Program-made: the position numbers and the translations under genes | Notes under the pieces: model-generated | Database searches by the model: none | What the model was told of the DNA's origin: nothing | What the model saw: the letters and a program-made list of their open reading frames with translations, nothing else | NCBI RefSeq assembly: GCF_048323675.1 | Contig: NZ_JBLWFK010000007.1 | Location: forward strand, 145,242 to 209,241 | Direction: 5' to 3' | DNA: 64,000 bases | DNA from: Mangrovimicrobium sp048323675 | Lineage (GTDB): Bacteria; Pseudomonadota; Gammaproteobacteria; Pseudomonadales; Halieaceae | Shown here: positions 35,114-43,688 of the stretch, piece by piece | Position numbering within the stretch: the stretch's first letter is position 1 | Layout: every line of letters starts with the position of its first letter

Positions 35114-36093
35114 GCTGCGAGCTCCTTGTACGGTGCAGTCTGTAGTAGTGAGTTGAGAAATTCGAGTTGTGCCGCCGGCAGTTCCAACTGGTTGAACTGG
35201 CTGCGGTGGTCGCCGAAGGCGGCGTGGTCCTGCAGGTACCAGCCGACGTGCTTGCGGGCGATGCGCGGGCCCATCACCTCGCCATAGAACGCATACAGCG
35301 CCAGCAGGTGGCGGTGCAGGATGGCGTGTTGTTGCTCCGCCGTGGGTTCGACCACCGGCCGTCCGGCGAGGTGATCGGCCACCTGGCCGCAGAGCCAAGG
35401 GCGGCCCTGGGCGGCGCGGCCGATCATGATCCCGGCGGCGCCGGTGTGGGCCAGTACCCGGGCGGCCTTTGCCGGCGAGTCGATATCGCCGTTGGCGAAT
35501 ACCGGGATCGAGGTGGCGGCGACGATTTCGGCGATGGTGTCGTATTCGGCCGCGCCGTTGAACTTGCAGGCCCGGGTACGCCCGTGCACCGCCAGCGCGG
35601 CAATACCGCTGTCTTCGGCGATGCGGGCGATATCGATACCATTGCGCGCATCCGGCGCGCTGCCGGTGCGAATCTTCAGGGTGACCGGAACATCCACGGC
35701 GCCGACCACCGCGCGGAGAATATCCCCGACCAGCCAGGGGTCGGCGAGCAGCGCGGAACCGGCGGCCTTGCGGCACACTTTTTTTGCCGGGCAGCCCATG
35801 TTGATGTCGATGATCTGGGCGCCCTGTTCGGCGTTGTATCTGGCGGCTTCGGCCATGCGGGCGGGTTCGTTGCCGGCGATCTGGATGGAGCGCGGCTCCA
35901 CCTCGCTGTCGTGCACGCTGCGCTGTTCACTCTTGCGTGAACCGCGCAGCGAAGGGTCGGACGAGATCATTTCGGAAACCACCAGCCCAGCGCCCATCTC
36001 GGCGCACAGGCGCCTGAAGGGCAGGTCGGTTACCCCCGCCATGGGGGCCAGAGCCACCGGATTGCGCAATTTGTAGGGGCCTATTTGCGGCAT
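35110..36093 (-). CDS. dusB: tRNA-dihydrouridine synthase B
   Basis: 327 residues. An FMN-dependent enzyme that reduces uridine in tRNA. PVALAPMAGVTDLPFRRLC, DINMGCPAKKVCRKAAGSAL with the catalytic cysteine, VHGRTRACKFNG and FANGDIDSPAKA are family signatures. It leads the dusB-fis operon and has a promoter with a GC-rich start region upstream. Confidence 0.96.
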   Translation of the reverse strand: MPQIGPYKLRNPVALAPMAGVTDLPFRRLCAEMGAGLVVSEMISSDPSLRGSRKSEQRSVHDSEVEPRSIQIAGNEPARMAEAARYNAEQGAQIIDINMGCPAKKVCRKAAGSALLADPWLVGDILRAVVGAVDVPVTLKIRTGSAPDARNGIDIARIAEDSGIAALAVHGRTRACKFNGAAEYDTIAEIVAATSIPVFANGDIDSPAKAARVLAHTGAAGIMIGRAAQGRPWLCGQVADHLAGRPVVEPTAEQQHAILHRHLLALYAFYGEVMGPRIARKHVGWYLQDHAAFGDHRSQFNQLELPAAQLEFLNSLLQTAPYKELAA

Positions 36094-36132
36094 TGTCGTC
36101 CGGGGTCGGAATGGGTGCGAAAAAGAGGCGGT

Positions 36133-36161
36133 ATTCTACTCCCCTGACTCCGGGCGGGGAA
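36133..36161 (-). promoter_or_regulatory. Candidate promoter of dusB-fis
   Basis: On the minus strand TTCCCC (36156-36161) and TAGAAT (36133-36138) are 17 bases apart, followed by a GC-rich stretch (ACCGCC) before the transcription start. A weak -35 and GC-rich discriminator are the known features of the growth-rate and ppGpp-controlled fis promoter in E. coli. Confidence 0.4.
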
Positions 36162-36277
36162 GGACGGTTGGACAAAAAGCGGCCAACATTTTTCCCTGTA
36201 CGGGGGGCGCCGGCGGATTTACGGCGCGGGGTGGCGGGAATGGCGCTGTCAGCGGAAGCGTCGGTGCCGGTCCGGCC

Positions 36278-37168
36278 TCATTGCGTCAATTGACCGCGCA
36301 GGCAGACCCAGCCCTCGTGCTGGCCGGCTATGTGCAGTGCGATGTGCGGCGCGTAATGGGCGATCATCGCCGGCGCCTGGGTGTCGAGCAGGCCGGACAG
36401 CAGTAGGGTGCCCTTCGGTGCGAGCAATTCCAGCAGCGTAGCGGACAGCTCCATCAGCGGGCCGGCAAGTATGTTGGCGATAACTACGCCGGAGCGACCC
36501 TGCCAGTCCGGCATCGCATACTGGCCCGGCAGGGCCAGTTCGAACTGCGCGTCGGCAATGCCGTTGCGGGTGGCGTTGTCGCGGCTGGCGATCAGCGCCT
36601 GGGGGTCGTTGTCCACGCCGAGGGCGTGGGCGGCGCCGAGCTTGAGCGCAGCGACCGCGAGGATGCCCGAGCCGCAGCCGTAGTCGACTAAAGTCAGCCC
36701 GGTGAGGTCCATGCTATCGAGCTCGGCCAGGCACAGGGCGGTGGTCGGGTGCGTGCCGGTGCCGAAGGCGAGGCCGGGATCGAGCAGCAGGTTTACCGCG
36801 TTCGGCTCCGGCGGTTCCAGCCAGCTCGGGCAGACCCACAGCCGGCTTCCGAACTGCATCGGCTGGTAGTGCTGGATCCACTCCCGCTCCCAGTCGCGGT
36901 CCTCGAGAATTTCCACCCGGTAACTGCCCTGGGCGAGTACATCCTCTGGCAGGTAGCCGAGGACTTCGCCCATGTCAGCGTCGGCCGGGTAGAGGCCGGT
37001 GAGGCGGGTCTGGTTCCACAGGGGCGTCTCGCCGACGCCGGGTTCGAGCACCGGCTGGTCGGCGTTATCTTCCAGGGTGACCGCGACAGCGCCGCTCGCC
37101 AGCAGCAGGTCTTCCAGCTCCCCGGCGCTGGCAGGATCGGTGTCGAGTCGCAGCTGTACCCAGGTCAA
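36278..37168 (-). CDS. prmA: Ribosomal protein L11 methyltransferase
   Basis: 296 residues. The N-terminal L11-binding domain (MTWVQLRLDTDPASAGELED) is followed by the methyltransferase core with LLLDPGLAFGTGTHPTT, LVDYGCGSGILAVAAL and VVIANILAGPL, all characteristic of PrmA. It trimethylates ribosomal protein L11. It lies one base after accC in the accB-accC-prmA block, as in Pseudomonas. Confidence 0.96.
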   Translation of the reverse strand: MTWVQLRLDTDPASAGELEDLLLASGAVAVTLEDNADQPVLEPGVGETPLWNQTRLTGLYPADADMGEVLGYLPEDVLAQGSYRVEILEDRDWEREWIQHYQPMQFGSRLWVCPSWLEPPEPNAVNLLLDPGLAFGTGTHPTTALCLAELDSMDLTGLTLVDYGCGSGILAVAALKLGAAHALGVDNDPQALIASRDNATRNGIADAQFELALPGQYAMPDWQGRSGVVIANILAGPLMELSATLLELLAPKGTLLLSGLLDTQAPAMIAHYAPHIALHIAGQHEGWVCLRGQLTQ

Positions 37169-37169
37169 T

Positions 37170-38516
37170 TCAGATACCCAGCTTGCGTTCGAGGTAGTGA
37201 ATGCTCACACCGCCGGCCTGGAAGGCGGCGTCGCGGGTCAGTTCCCGGTGCAGTGGGGTATTGGTGCGAATGCCCTCGACCACCAACTCGTCGAGTGCCT
37301 GGCGCATGCGGGCGAGGGCGCACTCACGACTCTCGCCAAAGCTGATCACCTTGGCGATCAGCGAATCGTAGAACGGCGGAACGGTATAGCCGTCGTAGAT
37401 GTGCGAGTCCACCCGGATGCCCAGTCCGCCGGGCGCGTGGAAGGTGGTGATCTTGCCCGGTGAGGGCAGGAAGGTGCGCGGGTCCTCGGCGTTGATCCGG
37501 CACTCGAAGGCGTGGCCGCGGAACTCGATGTCTTCCTGTCTGACCGACAGGGGCATTCCCGAGGCGATGCGCAGCTGTTCCTTGACGATGTCGAAGCTGG
37601 TGATCATCTCGGTGACCGGGTGCTCTACCTGGACCCGGGTGTTCATCTCGATGAAGTAGAAGCCGCCGTCCTCGTAGAGGAACTCGAAGGTGCCGGCGCC
37701 GCGGTAACCGATGTCGATGCAGGCCTGGACGCAGGCTTCGGCGACCTGGTTGCGCAGGTCATCCGGAATGCCGGGCGCGGGGGCCTCCTCGAGAATTTTC
37801 TGGTGCCGCCGCTGCAGGGAGCAGTCGCGGTCGCCGAGGTGAATGGCGTTGCCCTGGCCGTCCGCCAGCACCTGGATTTCCACGTGCCGTGGCTTCTGCA
37901 GGAATTTCTCCATGTACACCACGTCAGAGCCAAAGGCCGCCGCGGCTTCGGACTGGGTGACATGGACCGCTGGCAGCAGCGCGGCCTCGGTGTGGACCAC
38001 GCGCATGCCCCGGCCGCCGCCACCCGCGGAGGCCTTGATGATCACCGGGTAGCCGATGTCGCGGGCGGTGGCGAGAATCTCGTCGGGCTCGCTGCTGAGG
38101 GCGCCATCGGAGCCCGGCACGGTGGGCACGCCGGCCTTCTTCATGGCGTCCTTGGCGGAGACCTTGTCGCCCATCAGGCGGATGGTCTCGGCTTTCGGCC
38201 CGATAAAGGTGAAGCCGCTGTTTTCCACCTGCTCGGCAAAGTCGGCGTTCTCGGCGAGAAAACCGTAACCGGGGTGGATGGCTGAGGTGTCGGTCACTTC
38301 CGCCGCGCTGATGATCGCGGGGACGTTCAGGTAACTGTCCTTGGAGGGCGGCGGGCCGATGCACACGGACTCGTCGGCGAGACGCACATGCATCAGGTCG
38401 GCGTCCGCGGTGGAGTGAACGGCGACGGTCCTGATGTCCAGTTCCTTGCAGGCCCGCAGTACACGCAGGGCGATTTCGCCGCGATTGGCGATAAGTACCT
38501 TGTCCAGAATGGGCAT
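37170..38516 (-). CDS. accC: Acetyl-CoA carboxylase, biotin carboxylase subunit
   Basis: 448 residues, usual length. It carboxylates biotin on AccB using ATP and bicarbonate, the first step of fatty acid synthesis. KVLIANRGEIALRVLRACK, KASAGGGGRGMRVV (glycine-rich ATP loop), ERDCS-type GDRDCSLQRRHQK and YFIEMNTRVQVEHPVTE are diagnostic. It follows accB by 27 bases. Confidence 0.98.
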   Translation of the reverse strand: MPILDKVLIANRGEIALRVLRACKELDIRTVAVHSTADADLMHVRLADESVCIGPPPSKDSYLNVPAIISAAEVTDTSAIHPGYGFLAENADFAEQVENSGFTFIGPKAETIRLMGDKVSAKDAMKKAGVPTVPGSDGALSSEPDEILATARDIGYPVIIKASAGGGGRGMRVVHTEAALLPAVHVTQSEAAAAFGSDVVYMEKFLQKPRHVEIQVLADGQGNAIHLGDRDCSLQRRHQKILEEAPAPGIPDDLRNQVAEACVQACIDIGYRGAGTFEFLYEDGGFYFIEMNTRVQVEHPVTEMITSFDIVKEQLRIASGMPLSVRQEDIEFRGHAFECRINAEDPRTFLPSPGKITTFHAPGGLGIRVDSHIYDGYTVPPFYDSLIAKVISFGESRECALARMRQALDELVVEGIRTNTPLHRELTRDAAFQAGGVSIHYLERKLGI

Positions 38517-38543
38517 GTTGCTGTCCTTTTAGGGCGCGTTGCC

Positions 38544-39005
38544 CTAGACGATGGAAAACAGGGGTTGGTCGAACTCGACGGGTTCACCGTTCTCCACATG
38601 GAACGCCTGCAGGGTGCCGGCCTTGTCCGCCTCGATCTGGTTCATCATCTTCATCGCCTCGACGATGCAGATAACGTCCCCTACCTTGACCGTCTGCCCC
38701 TCTTCGGCAAAGGGCGGCGAGGTCGGGGAAGGCGAGCGATAGAAGGTGCCGACCATGGGTGATTTGACCTGGTGCCCGGAGGGCTGGGGGGCGCTCTCCA
38801 CCGCGGGAGCCGGTGCGGCTGGAGCCGCGGCTACCGGGGCTGGCGGCGGTGGCGGCGCATAGGCCGGCATCAGCGGTGGCGGATAGGCGGCGGCCGCGCT
38901 GTTGCGACTGATGCGCACGGATTCCTCGCCTTCCTTGATTTCAATTTCGTCGATGTTCGACTCCTCAAGGAGTTCGATCAGCTTCTTAACCTTGCGAATA
39001 TCCAT
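38544..39005 (-). CDS. accB: Biotin carboxyl carrier protein of acetyl-CoA carboxylase
   Basis: 153 residues. MDIRKVKKLIELLEESNIDE starts the N-terminal helix domain, then comes a proline-alanine-rich linker (~residues 38-75), and the C-terminal biotinyl domain with PMVGTFYRSPSPTSPPF and IVEAMKMMNQIEAD, in which the lysine of EAMKM carries biotin. It starts 23 bases after aroQ and works with AccC just downstream. Confidence 0.98.
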   Translation of the reverse strand: MDIRKVKKLIELLEESNIDEIEIKEGEESVRISRNSAAAAYPPPLMPAYAPPPPPAPVAAAPAAPAPAVESAPQPSGHQVKSPMVGTFYRSPSPTSPPFAEEGQTVKVGDVICIVEAMKMMNQIEADKAGTLQAFHVENGEPVEFDQPLFSIV

Positions 39006-39028
39006 GTTGGACGTTCCTCAGCCGGGTT

Positions 39029-39472
39029 TCAGGTGTTTTCGAGGTGCTTCAGGGCTGCCTGCAGCCCCAGTTCGTAGCCCTGGGGGCCAAGGCCACAGAT
39101 GACCCCCCGGGCGATATCAGAAAAGTAGGAGTGCCGGCGGAAGGCTTCCCGCGCGTGCACATTGGACAGGTGAATTTCAATGAAGGGGATTTGCACCGCG
39201 GCCAGGGCGTCGCGCAGGGCAACGCTGGTGTGGGTGAAGGCCGCCGGGTTGATCAGGATGAAATTCACACCCTCGTGGCGCGCGTCCTGGACGCGCTCCA
39301 CCAGTTCGTACTCCGCGTTGCTCTGCACGTAGAGCAGGTGGTGGCCGCGATCGCGGGCGTACTGCTCCAGTTGCTGGTTGATCTGGGCCAGGGTGGTACT
39401 GCCGTAAATCTCGGGCTCACGTTCGCCCAGCAGGTTCAGGTTGGGGCCGTGGAGAACGAGTATTGTCGCCAT
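39029..39472 (-). CDS. aroQ: Type II 3-dehydroquinate dehydratase
   Basis: 147 residues. LVLHGPNLNLLGEREPEIYG holds the catalytic tyrosine loop, then INPAAFTHTSVALRDAL and IEIHLSNVHAREAFRRHS with the catalytic histidine. It removes water from 3-dehydroquinate in the shikimate pathway. The 286 bases upstream, toward dsbD, are AT-rich and should hold the promoter of the aroQ-accBC-prmA block; I did not resolve it. Confidence 0.97.
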   Translation of the reverse strand: MATILVLHGPNLNLLGEREPEIYGSTTLAQINQQLEQYARDRGHHLLYVQSNAEYELVERVQDARHEGVNFILINPAAFTHTSVALRDALAAVQIPFIEIHLSNVHAREAFRRHSYFSDIARGVICGLGPQGYELGLQAALKHLENT

Positions 39473-39758
39473 TATTCTGGTGCTCCCTGGGGCAGCGTAC
39501 TATGGGAACCAGTGTGGCTGAAAGGGGCGCATCTGTCTACATAACTGCGCAACTTTTTAGATGATGTCGACATTTAGCGACTTTATTGCGCCACTTATGA
39601 AGTTTTACGAAGTTGCAGGTATCTTCGGGGAAATTCTGCGCTGTTTCGGGGCTGATGGGTTAAATTCTTCCAAAATCCATAATTATGCAGATATATTGCC
39701 GGTTAATGCATTTAATTTCTAAAATCAGGTTTGTGTACCCGCAATCTCCGGCACCGAA

Positions 39759-41519
39759 TCAGGGCAGGTTTGCGCCGAGGCCGCTTTCCGGCAGCGAATC
39801 GATAGCCTGTAACACCGTGCCGGGGGTCAGTATCTGCGGCAGGATCAGCGGTTCGGCCTGCGCGTCGGCGGGATAGAGCAGGTAAAGCGGGATGCCGGTA
39901 CGTCCGTAGCGGGCGATGAAGTGGGCAATCGCCGGGTCGTGGTTGGTCCAGTCGGCCACCATATAGGCCACGCCGCGCTGGCGGAATGCCTCCTGGACAT
40001 CGTTGCGGGAGAGCACTGCGGCCTCGTTGGCGAGGCAGGTAATGCACCAGTCAGCGGTGACATCGACGAATACCGGGACGCCTTCAGCGCGCAGTTCCGC
40101 CAGGCTGTCCTCCGTCCAGCGGAGGTAATCGGCGCTGCTGGCAGTGCTGTCGCCGCGCGGGTCGAGGTTGTGCAGGCTGCCCAGCGCGATGGTGGCGCCC
40201 GCGAAAGCCACCGCGAGCCAGCGCCGCCACTGGCCGAGCTGCCACAGCCACAGCGCCAGCGCCAGGGTCACGGCGCCACCCAGCACCGCGGCCATGGTAT
40301 TCACCCCGGTCTGCCGACCGGCGACCCAGAGCAGCCAGACCGCGGCGGCATACAGCGGGAAGGCGAGAAACTGTTTGAGGGTCTCCATCCACGGCCCCGG
40401 CGCGGGCATTATCCGCCGCGCGGTCCTGCTGTAGCCGAACAGCAGCAGGGGGGCGGCCATGCCGCAGCCGAGGCTGGCGAAAACCAGCAGGCTGATGGCC
40501 GGCGGTTGGGTCACCGCGAAGCCCAGTGCGGTGCCCATAAAGGGTGCGGTGCAGGGGCTGGCGACCACCACGGCAAGGACGCCGGTGAAAAAGCTGCCGC
40601 CGAGCCCGCCGCGGGAAGCCAGGCCGCTGCCGGCATTCATCAGGCTACCGCCGAGGTGCACCACGCCGGACAGTGACAGGCCCATCGCCAGGAACAGGTA
40701 AGCCAGGGCGATGACAAAGCCCGGGGCCTGCAGCTGGAAGCCCCAGCCCACCGCGCGTCCCGCCTGTTGCAGGGCAATCAGTACCGCGGCAATGGCGACG
40801 AAACTGGTGACCACGCCGAGGGTATAGACCCAGCTGTGCAGGTGCCGGTTGTGCTCGCTGCTGTTGGCGAAGCTGAGTACCTTGAGGGAGAGTATCGGGA
40901 AGACGCAGGGCATCAGGTTGAGAATTGCCCCGCCGAGAAAGGCCAGCAGCAGCATGTAGGGCAGGGCGCCCGCGGTTTTACTGGCGGCTGTTGTCGCCGT
41001 TGCGGGAGGGGTGACCGATTTGCGCAGCGGGGCAACCGGGGACGCCGTGCCGCTGGCGGGGTCCAGCAGGAAGGCCTCGGTGCGCGGCGGATAGCACAGG
41101 CCGGCGTCGGCGCAGCCCTGGTAGGTCGCCTCGATCCGGTCGCCGGGGACCAGGGGGGTGGCCAGTGCCAGGTTGATGTCGGCGTCGTTGTAATAGACCT
41201 GCACTTCGCCGAAGAACTCGTCAGTGCGTTGCAGGGCCGGGGGAAATTCGGCCTCGAGCTCGACCGCCACGCCGCCCGCGGCCGGCACCAGCCGGAACTT
41301 GAAACTGTGCTGGTAGAGGTAGTAGGCCTCGGTGATCTGCCAGTACAGGCGCAGTTGCTGGCTGCCTTCGATTTCCACGTTCAGCCGGTAGGCTTCTTCA
41401 ACCGGCAGGAACTGCTGAGTCTCCCCAGCGCCGAAACCGGTGCCGGAACTGCCGGGAAAACCCTGGCCCAGGGAAGCGGGAATGAACAATAGCAGGCAGA
41501 GGACTAGCAGGGTGCGCAT
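39759..41519 (-). CDS. dsbD: Thiol:disulfide interchange protein DsbD
   Basis: 586 residues in three parts. The signal peptide ends near ASLGQG and the periplasmic N-domain has the cysteine pair in GCADAGLCYPP. The membrane domain has about eight helices with cysteines in LMPCVFPILSLKVL and ASPCTAPFMGTAL. The C-terminal thioredoxin domain has ADWCITCLANEAAVL. Electrons pass from thioredoxin in the cytoplasm to periplasmic partners such as DsbC and cytochrome c maturation proteins. It is divergent from a copper chaperone gene. Confidence 0.96.
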   Translation of the reverse strand: MRTLLVLCLLLFIPASLGQGFPGSSGTGFGAGETQQFLPVEEAYRLNVEIEGSQQLRLYWQITEAYYLYQHSFKFRLVPAAGGVAVELEAEFPPALQRTDEFFGEVQVYYNDADINLALATPLVPGDRIEATYQGCADAGLCYPPRTEAFLLDPASGTASPVAPLRKSVTPPATATTAASKTAGALPYMLLLAFLGGAILNLMPCVFPILSLKVLSFANSSEHNRHLHSWVYTLGVVTSFVAIAAVLIALQQAGRAVGWGFQLQAPGFVIALAYLFLAMGLSLSGVVHLGGSLMNAGSGLASRGGLGGSFFTGVLAVVVASPCTAPFMGTALGFAVTQPPAISLLVFASLGCGMAAPLLLFGYSRTARRIMPAPGPWMETLKQFLAFPLYAAAVWLLWVAGRQTGVNTMAAVLGGAVTLALALWLWQLGQWRRWLAVAFAGATIALGSLHNLDPRGDSTASSADYLRWTEDSLAELRAEGVPVFVDVTADWCITCLANEAAVLSRNDVQEAFRQRGVAYMVADWTNHDPAIAHFIARYGRTGIPLYLLYPADAQAEPLILPQILTPGTVLQAIDSLPESGLGANLP

Positions 41520-41668
41520 AGGGTATCCAGTCGGTCAGCACGGGTACGGGGTGCGGGCGCAGTTTAACAGCTGCCGGTCTGGCCCCCAATGCACTGCGGC
41601 CGCCGGGCTGCAGTGGTATAGTGTCAGACGTCTGACAGCCATAATAGTTTCTTCCGGAGTCCTTTTCC

Positions 41669-42136
41669 GTGTCGTTCCCCCGCATCACCTTATCCCCGCT
41701 CATCCTGCTGTGGGCGGCCTGTGCCGCGTCCGCCGGGGCGCTGGCTGAAGACCTTGCCCTTAGCGGCGCCTGGGTGCGGGCCCTGCCCCCCGGCCAGCCG
41801 ATGACGGCAGCGTACCTGGATATCGAAAATACCGGCAGCGTGCCGGTTGTGGTGACTGGTGCGACGGTCGAGGGAGCGGGCAGGGCGGAAATACACGCCA
41901 CCCGGATGGAGAATGGCCTCACCCGCATGGAACATTTGACTACACTGACAGTACAGCCCGGGCAGGTAGTCTCGCTGGCGCCCGGCGATATGCACCTGAT
42001 GCTTTTCGACCTCGCCGGCATGCCGAGCCCGGGAGAGCGGCGCCGGTTGTGCCTGCAGTTTGGCGCCGGGGAAGAATTGTGTACGGATGCGATTGTCAGC
42101 AAGAGCGCGGCCGCCAGCGGCCACCAGCACCACTGA
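41669..42136 (+). CDS. PCu(A)C-type periplasmic copper chaperone
   Basis: 155 residues with a GTG start (GGAG ten bases upstream) and a signal peptide ending near SAGALAED. The copper site motif H-x10-M ... H-x-M appears in EIHATRMENGLTRMEHL and GDMHLMLFDL. Such proteins deliver Cu(I) to cytochrome c oxidase. A C-terminal HQHH tail may also bind copper. Two cysteines in the last third are unusual for the family core. It lies 30 bases before the DUF2333 gene. Confidence 0.88.
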   Translation: MSFPRITLSPLILLWAACAASAGALAEDLALSGAWVRALPPGQPMTAAYLDIENTGSVPVVVTGATVEGAGRAEIHATRMENGLTRMEHLTTLTVQPGQVVSLAPGDMHLMLFDLAGMPSPGERRRLCLQFGAGEELCTDAIVSKSAAASGHQHH

Positions 42137-42166
42137 TACCTACTGTCACCAGGAGACGGACAGCGA

Positions 42167-43213
42167 ATGAATACAGCGAAAGAATTGGTCTCGGACTGGC
42201 GCGACACCCTGATCGAGAAACTCCCCGAGGGGCGACTGTTCCGCTGGGTGGCGCTGTTCGTTGTCTTGTACCTGTTGATTGCCATAGTGTTCGGCATGTA
42301 CTGGAGTGTCAGCCCCGGTGGTTTTGATGTGCGGAAGAAGGCGGCTGATTATGCCGCCGAGGACGGGGGAGATGTGGTCACCGGTTCCGTCACCACCGCC
42401 GCCCTGCTGGGGGTGATGGAGACGCTGCTGCACAAACCCGGCGGCTACCTGCACAATGATCGTTTTCCCCCGGGACTGTGGCTCGACAACATGCCCAACT
42501 GGGAGTACGGCGCCCTGGTGCAGGTGCGCGACCTGTCCCGGGCGATGCGCGAATCCTTCAGCCGCTCCCAGTCACAATCCAAGGAGGACAAGGACCTGGC
42601 GGAGGCGGAGCCGCGCTACCATTTCGATTCCGACAGCTGGGTGCTGCCTTCCAGTGAATCGGAGTACGGCAAGGCGCAGGCCTTCACCCGGGCCTATTTC
42701 AAGCGCCTGTCCGACTCCAGCAACCCGGACGCCCAGTTCTATGCGCGGGCCGACAACCTCCGCTACTGGCTCTCCACTGTCAACACCCGGCTCGGCTCGC
42801 TGTCCCAGCGCCTCTCGGCCAGTGTCGGCCAGCGCCGCCTGAATACGGACCTTGCCGGTGAGCAGGGCGCCAGCCAGTCCACGCCGGCACCGGGCGAGAT
42901 GATCGTGAAAACCCCGTGGACGGAAATCGACGATGTGTTTTTCGAGGCTCGCGGTACCACCTGGGCGCTGATTCACTTCCTCAAGGCGATGGAAGTCGAC
43001 TTTGCCGATGTGCTGAAGCAGAAAAACGCGCTGGTCAGCCTGCAGCAGATCATCCGTGAACTGGAGGGTACCCAGGAGACGGTCTGGAGCCCGGTAGTGC
43101 TCAATGGCACCGGTTTTGGCCTGCTGGCCAACCACTCGCTGGTGATGGCGTCCTATATCAGCCGCGCCAACGCCGCGATCATCGACCTTCGCGACCTGCT
43201 GCAGCAGGGCTAG
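42167..43213 (+). CDS. DUF2333 family membrane-anchored protein
   Basis: 348 residues. One membrane helix at ~28-47 (LFVVLYLLIAIVFGMYW) is followed by a large periplasmic domain, with YLHNDRFPPGLWLDNMPNWE and DLSRAMRESFSRSQSQSKED as in DUF2333. The family is conserved in Pseudomonas and relatives but has no established function. It follows the copper chaperone and overlaps the end of the convergent pentapeptide-repeat gene by four bases. Confidence 0.85.
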   Translation: MNTAKELVSDWRDTLIEKLPEGRLFRWVALFVVLYLLIAIVFGMYWSVSPGGFDVRKKAADYAAEDGGDVVTGSVTTAALLGVMETLLHKPGGYLHNDRFPPGLWLDNMPNWEYGALVQVRDLSRAMRESFSRSQSQSKEDKDLAEAEPRYHFDSDSWVLPSSESEYGKAQAFTRAYFKRLSDSSNPDAQFYARADNLRYWLSTVNTRLGSLSQRLSASVGQRRLNTDLAGEQGASQSTPAPGEMIVKTPWTEIDDVFFEARGTTWALIHFLKAMEVDFADVLKQKNALVSLQQIIRELEGTQETVWSPVVLNGTGFGLLANHSLVMASYISRANAAIIDLRDLLQQG

Positions 43214-43557
43214 TCGGGGCTGGCGTAACGCAGGCGGGTGCCGGTGTCCAGCGACAGGCGGATCTCGGTCGCTGACAGTTCCTTGGGGAAGTAGGTGCCG
43301 GAGAGCTTGGCGTCCAGCAGGCTGGCGCCTTCCAGGTTGGTGTTGCGGAAGTCGATGCCGCTGAGGTCGGCGTTGCGGAAGTAGGAATCACTGAAATCCA
43401 GCCCGTCGGCGTTCATGTTGCGCAGGTCCCTGCCGCGATAGTCGCCGCTCTTCAGCTCGCTGGTATCCAGCTTGTGCCGCATTTCGTTGAAGCCCTTGAT
43501 ATCCTCGTTGCGCAGCAACTGGTACAGGGGGTCGGGCTTGATTACCGGCTTGCTCAT
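43210..43557 (-). CDS. Pentapeptide-repeat protein
   Basis: 115 residues from the ATG at 43557 (MSKPVIKPD); a longer in-frame start at 43596 is less likely. Residues ~35-90 hold A(D/N)LxX-type repeats: LRNMNADGLDFSDSYFRNAD, SGIDFRNTNLEGASLLDAKL. The repeats form a right-handed beta helix. Some family members mimic DNA and protect gyrase, but most have no known role, and none is claimed here. Confidence 0.85.
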   Translation of the reverse strand: MSKPVIKPDPLYQLLRNEDIKGFNEMRHKLDTSELKSGDYRGRDLRNMNADGLDFSDSYFRNADLSGIDFRNTNLEGASLLDAKLSGTYFPKELSATEIRLSLDTGTRLRYASPD

Positions 43558-43688
43558 CGGGGCACCTTCTGGATCATCATCACTGCAGCGCGGCATAGCT
43601 TACGCGCTGCGGCATTGCCGTGACAAGCGAGGGCGGTACCCGTCGCCCGGTGGTGGTTGCGGATAATTGAATAAGGGTGTCCTGAACA

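Noticed and set aside
43597..43688. LexA-type SOS box before polB
   Set aside because: I looked for CTG-N10-CAG in the short upstream region and found no convincing match.
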